Assembly (NCBI RefSeq): GCF_028288465.1
Contig: NZ_JAQBNR010000053.1
Location: 1-64,000 of the forward strand
Origin: Ferruginibacter sp.
GTDB taxonomy: Bacteria > Bacteroidota > Bacteroidia > Chitinophagales > Chitinophagaceae
Reading direction: 5' to 3'
DNA: 64,000 bases
Shown: one piece after another, positions 26,738 to 33,916 of the stretch
How positions within the stretch are numbered: the stretch's first letter is position 1
Layout of the letters: each line of letters starts with the position of its first letter
The notes under the pieces: model-generated
The model's input: the letters and a program-made list of their open reading frames with translations, nothing else
What the model was told of the DNA's origin: nothing
Databases searched by the model: none
Translations under genes and position numbers: made by a program

Positions 26738-28093
26738 ATGGCACTTGTAGATTTAATAATGCCCAAATTAGGTGAAAGCATCATAGAAGCTACTATTTTG
26801 AAATGGCATAAAAAGCCAGGCGATCCCATTAATGAAGATGAAGCCGTGCTGGATATTGCCACCGATAAAGTGGATAGTGAAGTGCCCTCTACAACTGCCG
26901 GCGTACTGGAAGAAATATTATTCAATGAAAATGATGTGGTGCCAGTTGGTGCCGTTATTGCTAAAATAAGAGTTGGCGCCGGATCGGCCGTAACACATAC
27001 CCCACCGGCTTCGCCGGATGTACAACCTGAATATGAAGAAGCTAAGTTAATAGAAGAAGTCCCTTACCAGCCAACACAATTTGTGGTGAATGCATCGCAA
27101 CCCGGAAACAAATCTGTTATAAAATTCTATTCTCCTCTTGTACTGAACATTGCCCAACAGGAAGGTGTATCCATGGCCGAACTGGAAACAATTGAAGGTA
27201 CCGGCCAGGACGGAAGGGTAAGCAAAAAAGATATTTTGGCGCATGTGGCAGCAAAAGCATCCGGAAGTTACCAGGCGCCCATTGCCAGTACAATTACTCA
27301 TGAACCGGCGACACAAAGTGAACCTGTAAAAAATCAGCTGGCTGTAAGCAATGGCAGCCAGGCAATAAGTTCCGGCTACACGGGCAATGTAGAAATAATT
27401 GAGATGGATCGTATGCGGAAGATGATTGCCAGGCACATGATTGACAGTCAGAATACCAGTGCCCATGTAACCAGCTTTGCTGAGTGTGACGTAACCAACC
27501 TTGTTTTATGGCGGGAAAAAGTGAAAAAAGATTTTGAAAAAAGAGAGGGTGAACGGATCACTTTTACACCGTTGTTTATTGAAGCTATTGTAAAGAGCAT
27601 TAAAAAATATCCGCTGCTCAGCAGCTCTGTTGAGGGGGATAAAATCATTATAAAAAAAGATTTAAACATTGGTATGGCTACTGCCCTACCCAATGGCAAC
27701 CTGATTGTACCTGTCATTAAAAATGCAGATCAGTTAAATCTAACCGGTTTAACCAAACAGGTAAACAACCTGGCTAATGCAGCAAGAACAGGCAAATTAA
27801 AACCCGACGATACCAATGGCGGCACATTTACTTTAACCAATGTAGGCAGTTTCGGCAGCATCATGGGCACGCCCATCATCAACCAGCCGCAGGTGGCTAT
27901 TATGGCTGTTGGTGCTATTAAAAAAAGGCCCATGGTAATAGAAACGCCCCAGGGCGACAGCATCGCTATACGTCATATGATGTATATTTCCTTAAGCTAT
28001 GATCACCGTATTATTGACGGTGCATTGGGCTCTACGTTTCTTAATACAGTTTCAAAAGAATTGGAAAATTTTGATGGCAACAGGAGTATTTAA
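26738..28093 (+). CDS. 2-oxoacid dehydrogenase E2 (dihydrolipoamide acyltransferase)
   Basis: The ATG at 26738 gives 451 residues beginning MALVDLIMPKLGESI, the canonical lipoyl-domain start. An in-frame ATG 66 bp upstream adds non-homologous residues. Domains in order: a lipoyl domain with lipoylated Lys44 (DIATDKVDSEVPS), an E3/E1-binding domain (~125-165), a linker, and the CAT domain with catalytic His in SLSYDHRIIDG. The IIEATILKWHKKPGD context resembles branched-chain oxoacid E2s, but pyruvate cannot be excluded. E1 genes are not in the window. Confidence 0.9.
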   Translation: MALVDLIMPKLGESIIEATILKWHKKPGDPINEDEAVLDIATDKVDSEVPSTTAGVLEEILFNENDVVPVGAVIAKIRVGAGSAVTHTPPASPDVQPEYEEAKLIEEVPYQPTQFVVNASQPGNKSVIKFYSPLVLNIAQQEGVSMAELETIEGTGQDGRVSKKDILAHVAAKASGSYQAPIASTITHEPATQSEPVKNQLAVSNGSQAISSGYTGNVEIIEMDRMRKMIARHMIDSQNTSAHVTSFAECDVTNLVLWREKVKKDFEKREGERITFTPLFIEAIVKSIKKYPLLSSSVEGDKIIIKKDLNIGMATALPNGNLIVPVIKNADQLNLTGLTKQVNNLANAARTGKLKPDDTNGGTFTLTNVGSFGSIMGTPIINQPQVAIMAVGAIKKRPMVIETPQGDSIAIRHMMYISLSYDHRIIDGALGSTFLNTVSKELENFDGNRSI

Positions 28094-28096
28094 AGC

Positions 28097-28750
28097 TTAA
28101 TAATAAATATCAAGCAGCACCGGCTTTTCAGACTTATCAATGTATTGTTTTAGTTGGTTTAAAAACAAGGGAGCAACCGTCGGACAACCCCAGCTTTCAC
28201 AAATCGGCAACGGCGCAGTTTCTGCATTGGGTATGCACGGATGTGCATGTAATACAACAAAGCGGTTAAAAGCGTTGCTGTTGGTGGCATCAAGTCCATA
28301 TAATTTAAAAGCAAGCCCGAATTTACCATTGTAACTATTGCCTATTTTATATTTACCCAGCGAAGTACATAAACTGTTTGCGTTGTTTGAAAACTGAACA
28401 GAATCCAATGTATTTCTTCCGCTGCCATTTGCTACCAGGCCAGCCATTTCAATGGAATCTTTTTTAAGATTGTAAATAAAAAACCTGTTTTTGCCGGAGG
28501 CTATTTTCATGTCAACCATAAAACAATAGTCAGAATTGTATTGGTTTAGTTTACTGTATTCCTTTACAGATAAAGCCTTTTGCTGAAGTCGCTGCGATAC
28601 AATCACGTCGCCGGCCGTTGTTTTATAAACAAACTTACCTGCATTTCTTGTCGAATTAAATTTCGGTTTATACCACAAAAAGTAGCCCAGGGCAGTAATG
28701 GCAATTACTAGTAACAGCAGTGTTGCTGATAATTTTAAAAATAATTTCAT
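28097..28750 (-). CDS. Murein L,D-transpeptidase catalytic domain family protein
   Basis: The 217-residue protein has an N-terminal anchor or signal helix (5-27). Its C-terminal half resembles the Bacteroidota L,D-transpeptidase-like family, with a His in VVLHAHPCIPN and the putative nucleophile Cys189 in SWGCPTV. It would cross-link or trim peptidoglycan in the periplasm. It converges with the E2 gene with only 3 bp between stop codons. Confidence 0.83.
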   Translation of the reverse strand: MKLFLKLSATLLLLVIAITALGYFLWYKPKFNSTRNAGKFVYKTTAGDVIVSQRLQQKALSVKEYSKLNQYNSDYCFMVDMKIASGKNRFFIYNLKKDSIEMAGLVANGSGRNTLDSVQFSNNANSLCTSLGKYKIGNSYNGKFGLAFKLYGLDATNSNAFNRFVVLHAHPCIPNAETAPLPICESWGCPTVAPLFLNQLKQYIDKSEKPVLLDIYY

Positions 28751-28963
28751 GCTGTTTTTGGTGAGGTAAGATGCGGGGCAAAATTGTTTCCATAAATATA
28801 TTTCTTGTAGTGTTAAAGAAATATCAATTGATTAAGGCAAACGCATTTACCTAATTATCCTTAAGTGGTTTATATAAATGCAGCTGTATAAGTAAAACAT
28901 TTTACTTTATTTCTGTTTATGGAATTTTACTAAGTTTACATCTAATCAGTACACCTGACTACT

Positions 28964-29536
28964 TTGAACCCGGACAAATACAAACATATCGAAGACAGCG
29001 AGTTGCTTAAATATTTTTATGCCGATAAAAATAATGAGTGGCTGGGCGTATTGCTACAACGCTACACGTTGTTGTTACTGGGTGTTTGTATGAAGTACTT
29101 AAAAAATGAAGAAGAGGCGAAAGACGGCGTGCAACAGGTTTTTTTGAAGGCCATTACCGAATTGCACAAGTACAAGGTAGATTATTTTAAAAGCTGGTTG
29201 TACATGATTGCTAAAAACCATTGCCTGATGAAACTGAGGGACAAAGGAAAAATCCCGGTTGAAATAAATGAAAGACTGCTGGCTACACCGGATGACACCG
29301 CAGATAAAAATGACTTTGTAGCAAAGGACACAGCGCTTAGGCAAATGGAAATTGCCTTGCAGCAATTGAATGCAGAACAGCAACAATGCATAACTTTGTT
29401 TTATCTCCACAAAAAAAGTTATCATGAAATTACTGCAGCAACAGGTTATACTTTATTGCAGGTAAAAAGCAGTATACAAAATGGAAAACGCAATTTAAAA
29501 ATAATGCTGGAGCGGTTACAACAAAATGAACAATGA
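28964..29536 (+). CDS. ECF-type RNA polymerase sigma factor
   Basis: The 190-residue protein has region 2 (GVCMKYLKNEEEAKDGVQQV ... FKSWLYMIAKNHCL) and region 4 (LNAEQQQCITLFYLHKKSYH, then a helix-turn-helix). The start is TTG: there is no in-frame ATG upstream, and residues LNPDKYKHIEDSELLKYFYA match the family start. The stop overlaps the next gene by 11 bp, typical of a sigma/anti-sigma pair. Confidence 0.87.
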   Translation: MNPDKYKHIEDSELLKYFYADKNNEWLGVLLQRYTLLLLGVCMKYLKNEEEAKDGVQQVFLKAITELHKYKVDYFKSWLYMIAKNHCLMKLRDKGKIPVEINERLLATPDDTADKNDFVAKDTALRQMEIALQQLNAEQQQCITLFYLHKKSYHEITAATGYTLLQVKSSIQNGKRNLKIMLERLQQNEQ

Positions 29537-29969
29537 TATAAAAAACATATTATCCAACAGCAATAAAGATATTGACAACCAGCAGTTGATGGATTACCTG
29601 AGCAAACATGCGTCAGAGGCGGATATACACGATCTTGAACAAAGTATGGTGGAAGATGAATTTTTGAATGACGCGGTGGAAGGATTGCAGGAAATTGAAC
29701 CTGCCAAAAATCTGGAATTGTATGTAGAGCAGCTAAATAAAGAGCTTCAAAAACAGCTTACAAAAACAAAAAAACGACGAGACAAGCACAGGATAAAAGA
29801 TAAGCCCTATGCTATTTTCGCTATCATGCTTATTTTGCTGCTGGCAATTGTTTGTTATATAGTTTGGAAAAAGTCTTCCCGGCACTTGCCTGCCGTACAT
29901 CCCGTTACTGCAACTGTACAAACCAAGACACTGCATACACCAGATAGCTTACATAAAAAATCCTCCTGA
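29526..29969 (+). CDS. Putative membrane-bound anti-sigma factor
   Basis: The 147-residue protein has an acidic cytoplasmic N-terminus (1-75), a basic stretch, one transmembrane helix (~95-114) and a short extracytoplasmic tail. The N-terminal pattern QQLMDYLSKHASEADIHDLE resembles the short helical domain of Bacteroidota anti-sigma-like proteins. The 11-bp overlap with the sigma gene supports a regulatory partnership. No zinc-binding HxxxCxxC motif is seen. Confidence 0.66.
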   Translation: MNNDIKNILSNSNKDIDNQQLMDYLSKHASEADIHDLEQSMVEDEFLNDAVEGLQEIEPAKNLELYVEQLNKELQKQLTKTKKRRDKHRIKDKPYAIFAIMLILLLAIVCYIVWKKSSRHLPAVHPVTATVQTKTLHTPDSLHKKSS

Positions 29970-29982
29970 ATATTCAGGAGGA
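29955..29982 (-). terminator. Terminator of the LEA-like gene, inside the opposing gene
   Basis: A 10-bp stem TCCTCCTGAA/TTCAGGAGGA (29961-29970 with 29973-29982) is followed on the minus strand by a run of six Ts. The stop codon of the plus-strand gene lies inside the stem. Confidence 0.8.
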
Positions 29983-30005
29983 CTCGTATACATATTTTAC
30001 AATGC

Positions 30006-30350
30006 TTAGTGTTTTACAGCTTCTTTAGCTTTATCAACCATTTTATCAGTGCCAGCTTTCATTTTGTCTGCGCCTTCTTTAGCTTTGTCCACCATTTTAT
30101 CAGCAGCTTTATCTACCATTTTGCTTGCACTGTCGGCAACTTTATTCAACATTTTGCTTCCGCTGTCAGCAGCATTGCTGATCATTTTGTTAGCAGTATC
30201 AACTGTAGCAGCAGCAGCTTTTGTGGCAGAATCAGCGGCAGAAGTTGCAGCTTTTGCAGAGTCAGCAGCAGATGCAGCAGTAGTTTCACCACTATTGTTA
30301 CAAGCAGTTATAGATACTGTAACGGCAAGAATAGCAATTAATTTTTTCAT
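30006..30350 (-). CDS. Lipoprotein with LEA-like amphipathic helical repeats
   Basis: The 114-residue protein has a lipoprotein signal (lipobox ITAC, Cys17). The rest is almost wholly Ala, Lys, Asp, Ser, Met, Thr and Val in an 11-residue-like periodicity (ADSASKMVDKAADKMVDKAK). It contains no Pro or aromatic residue in that region. This resembles group 3 LEA proteins or apolipoprotein-type amphipathic helices. It would be tethered to a membrane on the periplasmic side. Desiccation or membrane protection is a guess from composition. Confidence 0.75.
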   Translation of the reverse strand: MKKLIAILAVTVSITACNNSGETTAASAADSAKAATSAADSATKAAAATVDTANKMISNAADSGSKMLNKVADSASKMVDKAADKMVDKAKEGADKMKAGTDKMVDKAKEAVKH

Positions 30351-30475
30351 TGTATTGTTTTTTTGTTTTAAAATTTGTGCGAATATACTCTCTTTTTTGA
30401 ATTGATCAAATATATTTGCCGGTTATTCAATTTTTTCCATAAACGGCCTGTTGGCTAAAAAAGTATATATAGCGA

Positions 30476-31780
30476 TTATTTTTTTCTGAAAAATATTCTT
30501 ACCGGTACACCAGTAAATTTAAAATTTAGCCGTAGCTGATTTTCCAGGTAATTTTTATAAGGTGTTTTAACGTCGTCGGGATAGTTGCAAAAGAAAGCAA
30601 ATGAAGGAACCACTACCGGCAACTGGGTAACATATTTTATTTTAACCTGGTTACCTCTTACCACAGGAGGATGATAGGCTTCTACCGCCTTCAGCATTTT
30701 ATCATTTAATTTGGAAGTGGCAATTTTTTGTTTGCGGTTATCATACACTTCCAGCGCAATTTCCATCGCCCTGAATATCCTGGTCTTTTCCAAAGCTGAA
30801 ATAAAAATGATCGGTAAATCGCTAAACGGAGCGAACCGCTTTTTTAATTCCACTTCGTAATCCCTGGCTGTATTCGTCTCCTTTGGCATTACATCCCATT
30901 TATTTACCAGCACAACAATACCCTTTCCCTTTTTTACCGCCATAGCAAATATGGACAGATCCTGGGCAGCTATTCCTTTTTCTGCATCCAGCAACAGTAA
31001 GCAAACATCGGCTTCGTCTACCGCCTTGATTGCCCTGATTACCGAATAAAATTCTAGATCCTCATTCACTTTGGCTTTGCGCCTGATACCCGCTGTATCT
31101 ATCAATACAAATTCTTTATTAAATAAATTATAGTGCGTATGAATGGTATCTCTCGTGGTACCCGCTATCTCACTTACGATGGTACGCTCCTGCCCTGTTA
31201 AAGCATTCAGTAAAGATGATTTACCAACGTTGGGTTGGCCGATAATAGCGAATTTGGGCAATGTTTTTTCTTCAGGTTCAGGCTCTTCTTCAATTAAAGC
31301 GGTTATCTCATCCAGCAAATCGCCGGTTCCGGTTCCGCTGATAGAAGACAAAAAGTGTATCTTATCAAATCCAAGGCTATAAAATTCGGAAGCTTCCAAT
31401 AACCTGTCATGGTTATCTACCTTGTTTACCACTAAAAAAACAGGCTTCGTTGTTTTACGTAACATCTGGGTCATCGATTCATCCAGGTCAGTAATTCCTG
31501 TAGCGACATCTACCATAAAAATAATTACGTCCGCTTCTTCTATCGCTATTAAAACCTGTTTACGGATTTCCTTTTCAAAAATATCCTGGGTTTTTGGTAC
31601 AAAACCACCTGTATCTATTACGTTGAATAATTTACCGTTCCATTCGGCAATACCATACTGGCGGTCACGGGTAACACCACTCACATCATCCACAATGGCT
31701 TTACGCTCTTCCAGCATCCTGTTAAAGAAAGTACTTTTGCCAACATTGGGCCGGCCTACGATTGCTACTGTAAAACTCAT
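30476..31780 (-). CDS. der: Ribosome biogenesis GTPase Der (EngA)
   Basis: The 434-residue protein has two tandem GTPase domains (P-loops GRPNVGKSTF and GQPNVGKSSL, each with a DTxG motif) and a C-terminal KH-like domain. It is needed for 50S subunit assembly. It lies 108 bp downstream of era on the same strand. Confidence 0.97.
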   Translation of the reverse strand: MSFTVAIVGRPNVGKSTFFNRMLEERKAIVDDVSGVTRDRQYGIAEWNGKLFNVIDTGGFVPKTQDIFEKEIRKQVLIAIEEADVIIFMVDVATGITDLDESMTQMLRKTTKPVFLVVNKVDNHDRLLEASEFYSLGFDKIHFLSSISGTGTGDLLDEITALIEEEPEPEEKTLPKFAIIGQPNVGKSSLLNALTGQERTIVSEIAGTTRDTIHTHYNLFNKEFVLIDTAGIRRKAKVNEDLEFYSVIRAIKAVDEADVCLLLLDAEKGIAAQDLSIFAMAVKKGKGIVVLVNKWDVMPKETNTARDYEVELKKRFAPFSDLPIIFISALEKTRIFRAMEIALEVYDNRKQKIATSKLNDKMLKAVEAYHPPVVRGNQVKIKYVTQLPVVVPSFAFFCNYPDDVKTPYKNYLENQLRLNFKFTGVPVRIFFRKK

Positions 31781-31888
31781 TTCTATTAATTGATAATTTT
31801 TTAATTAATAATTGATAATTACTACTACCTGAAAAATTCTCGGATTGAAAAAATTATCCATGAGTAAATTATCATTTATCCATTTAAT
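31781..31888. repeat. AT-rich spacer with direct repeat
   Basis: The spacer between era and der holds two copies of AATTGATAATT (31788-31798 and 31810-31820). It is very AT-rich and carries no ORF. Confidence 0.6.
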
Positions 31889-32755
31889 CTAATAACCGTA
31901 CTCTTTCAATTGCATTTCATTGTCTCTCCACTTGGGTCTTACTTTTACAAACAATTCCAGAAAAACCTTGCTGTCTAAAAACGCTTCAATGTCTTTCCTT
32001 GCGAGCGTTCCCAGCTGCTTGATCATTTTGCCACCTTCGCCCAAAATAATTCCTTTTTGTGTATCCCGCTGAACAATGATGTCTGCAACAATTTTTATCA
32101 GTGTAGTTTTCTCTTTGAACTCCTGTACCAACACAGTGGCATGATAAGGAATTTCCTCACCATACAATAAAAATATCTTTTCCCTGATCAATTCACTTAC
32201 AAAAAACTTAGTCGGCAAATCACTGATATCATCTCCTTCATAAAATGGCGCACCCTCGGGCAGCAATTCAATTATTGTAGCGAGTAATTTTTCAATTCCT
32301 TTTTTCTTCAATGCAGAAATAACGACTACTTCTTTGCAGTAAGGTTGTTGTTTAAAAAAGTCGACCGCCTTGTCAATATCTTCATCACTCACAGCATCCG
32401 CCTTATTTAAAACTACCAGTGCCGGAACTTTTAATTTTAAGGCTGAAAAAATCACATGACTTTCTTCCGGATTTTCCCTTGCATCGGTAATTAATAATGC
32501 TATGTCGGCATCTTCCAGGCTTCCTTTTACAGCCTGCATCATTTTTTCGTGCAGTTTGTATCTGGGCTCAATTATGCCGGGCGTATCAGAAAAAATAATC
32601 TGGTGATCTTCGCCGGTTAAAATGGCTTTAATGCGATGCCTGGTAGTTTGCACTTTGTGCGAAACGATAGCTAGCTTTTCGCCTATAAGAGCATTGAGCA
32701 AAGTACTTTTGCCTGCATTAGGCTTACCAAAAATATTTACGAAACCGGATTTCAT
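31889..32755 (-). CDS. era: GTPase Era
   Basis: The 288-residue protein has the G1 motif GKPNAGKSTL, G3 DTPG, G4 NKAD and a C-terminal KH domain (GEGGKMIKQLG). It binds the 3' end of 16S rRNA during 30S maturation. The upstream region contains a sequence matching the 16S tail (see 32821-32831). Confidence 0.97.
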   Translation of the reverse strand: MKSGFVNIFGKPNAGKSTLLNALIGEKLAIVSHKVQTTRHRIKAILTGEDHQIIFSDTPGIIEPRYKLHEKMMQAVKGSLEDADIALLITDARENPEESHVIFSALKLKVPALVVLNKADAVSDEDIDKAVDFFKQQPYCKEVVVISALKKKGIEKLLATIIELLPEGAPFYEGDDISDLPTKFFVSELIREKIFLLYGEEIPYHATVLVQEFKEKTTLIKIVADIIVQRDTQKGIILGEGGKMIKQLGTLARKDIEAFLDSKVFLELFVKVRPKWRDNEMQLKEYGY

Positions 32756-32820
32756 GTATGTAACCTTTAGATAGCAAGTCTATAAAAGACTTTGATTACC
32801 GCATACAAACAGACGACTGG

Positions 32821-32831
32821 AGGAGGTGATC
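32821..32831 (+). other. Extended Shine-Dalgarno / 16S-tail match
   Basis: AGGAGGTGATC is exactly complementary to the 16S rRNA 3' tail GATCACCTCCT. On the minus strand it therefore reads as a copy of that tail within the era leader. No ATG lies at a useful distance downstream on the plus strand. Its role, if any, is unknown. Confidence 0.5.
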
Positions 32832-32891
32832 AAATTCATCAGCAACTTGCCAAGAATAAATTTTAAAGAGACATTCTCTTAAAATAAAATG

Positions 32892-32907
32892 GGCTCAAAT
32901 GAGAGCC
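32892..32907 (-). terminator. Weak terminator after tRNA-fMet
   Basis: A 5-bp stem (32892-32896 with 32903-32907) is followed on the minus strand by CATTTTATTTT. It would separate the tRNA transcript from era. Confidence 0.45.
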
Positions 32908-32918
32908 ACATTTATTAG

Positions 32919-32990
<72 letters not shown>

Positions 32991-32993
32991 GTG

Positions 32994-33025
32994 CAAAACT
33001 AAGGGATTACACTTTTGCCGCCAAA
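32994..33025 (-). promoter_or_regulatory. tRNA-fMet promoter
   Basis: Read on the minus strand: TTTG (33022-33025), a 20-nt spacer, TAGTTTTG (32994-33001). The -7 box ends 3 nt before the tRNA 5' end, so transcription should begin at or next to the mature end. Confidence 0.8.
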
Positions 33026-33054
33026 TAATATACATTCGTATTTCAAATTAATTT

Positions 33055-33912
33055 ATGAAACAAAAGTTAAAAAATGTAATAATGCCAGTGGTAGCCTGCT
33101 TCTTACTGGCCGGATGTCACAAAAAAATAAAACAGCAGGAAGACGAAATATACAGCCGGCACCTGCAGGAACACATCAAATTAACAATAATCAGCACACC
33201 AATGCCCGATAATAATAGCGATATGAACCTGCTTTTGTTAAATGACGGGCAGGATGTTGATCAATTGCGAATTAAAAACATCACCGACAGCCTGTATAAA
33301 AAGAAATTGATTTTACCGTTGCTGATTGTTGCCATCCACGCAGGCAACCGGATGGAAGATTATGGTGTAGGTGGTTACCCTGATTTTAAAAACAATGGAA
33401 GCAAGGCCGATAAGTACGATGCCTTTATCAGTGATGAACTGTATGATTTTGCAAAAAAGAAAACGGGTGTAAGAAAATTTAATTCCATTGTAATTGCAGG
33501 CTGTTCATTGGGCGGTTTATCTGCTTTTGATATTGCATGGAACCATGCAGACAGGATAGACAAAGTGGGTGTCTTTTCTGGTTCTTTCTGGTACCGGGAC
33601 AAAGATACAACAGGGGCAGATTATGCAGACGACAAAGATCGCATCATGCTAAACAAAATAAAATCTTCCCGGAAAAGGCCAAAGCTTACCTACTGGTTTT
33701 ATGCAGGGGATAAAGAAGAAGCCGGCGACCGTGATCATGACGGGATAACGGATGTGGTGGACGATACAAAGGACCTGGTGACCATAATTAAAAATAAAAA
33801 TGTTTGCCCTCCGGGTGACATTGTATTTACAGAAACGCCGGAAGGCAAACATGACTACGCCAGCTGGAGCAAGGTTTTGCCGGACTTTTTAATATGGGCT
33901 TTCGGAAGATAA
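33055..33912 (+). CDS. Putative esterase lipoprotein (alpha/beta hydrolase)
   Basis: The 285-residue protein has lipobox LAGC (Cys21). It is an esterase-D/enterochelin-esterase-like alpha/beta hydrolase with nucleophile elbow GCSLGG (Ser151) and a likely catalytic His in GKHDYASW near the C-terminus. An Asp-rich segment DRDHDGITDVVDD looks like a calcium-binding insert. The substrate is unknown. It converges with the glucanotransferase gene with a 4-bp gap. Confidence 0.82.
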   Translation: MKQKLKNVIMPVVACFLLAGCHKKIKQQEDEIYSRHLQEHIKLTIISTPMPDNNSDMNLLLLNDGQDVDQLRIKNITDSLYKKKLILPLLIVAIHAGNRMEDYGVGGYPDFKNNGSKADKYDAFISDELYDFAKKKTGVRKFNSIVIAGCSLGGLSAFDIAWNHADRIDKVGVFSGSFWYRDKDTTGADYADDKDRIMLNKIKSSRKRPKLTYWFYAGDKEEAGDRDHDGITDVVDDTKDLVTIIKNKNVCPPGDIVFTETPEGKHDYASWSKVLPDFLIWAFGR

Positions 33913-33916
33913 AAAA

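Noticed and set aside
30009-30405. Plus-strand ORFs opposite the LEA-like gene
   Set aside because: Repetitive composition on the minus strand creates long open shadows. Phe/Ser/His- and Ala/Leu-rich products are artefacts.
32827-32883. GTG-started 18-residue ORF after the strong SD-like sequence
   Set aside because: GTG lies inside the SD-like motif, so spacing is impossible. There is no ATG and no homology.
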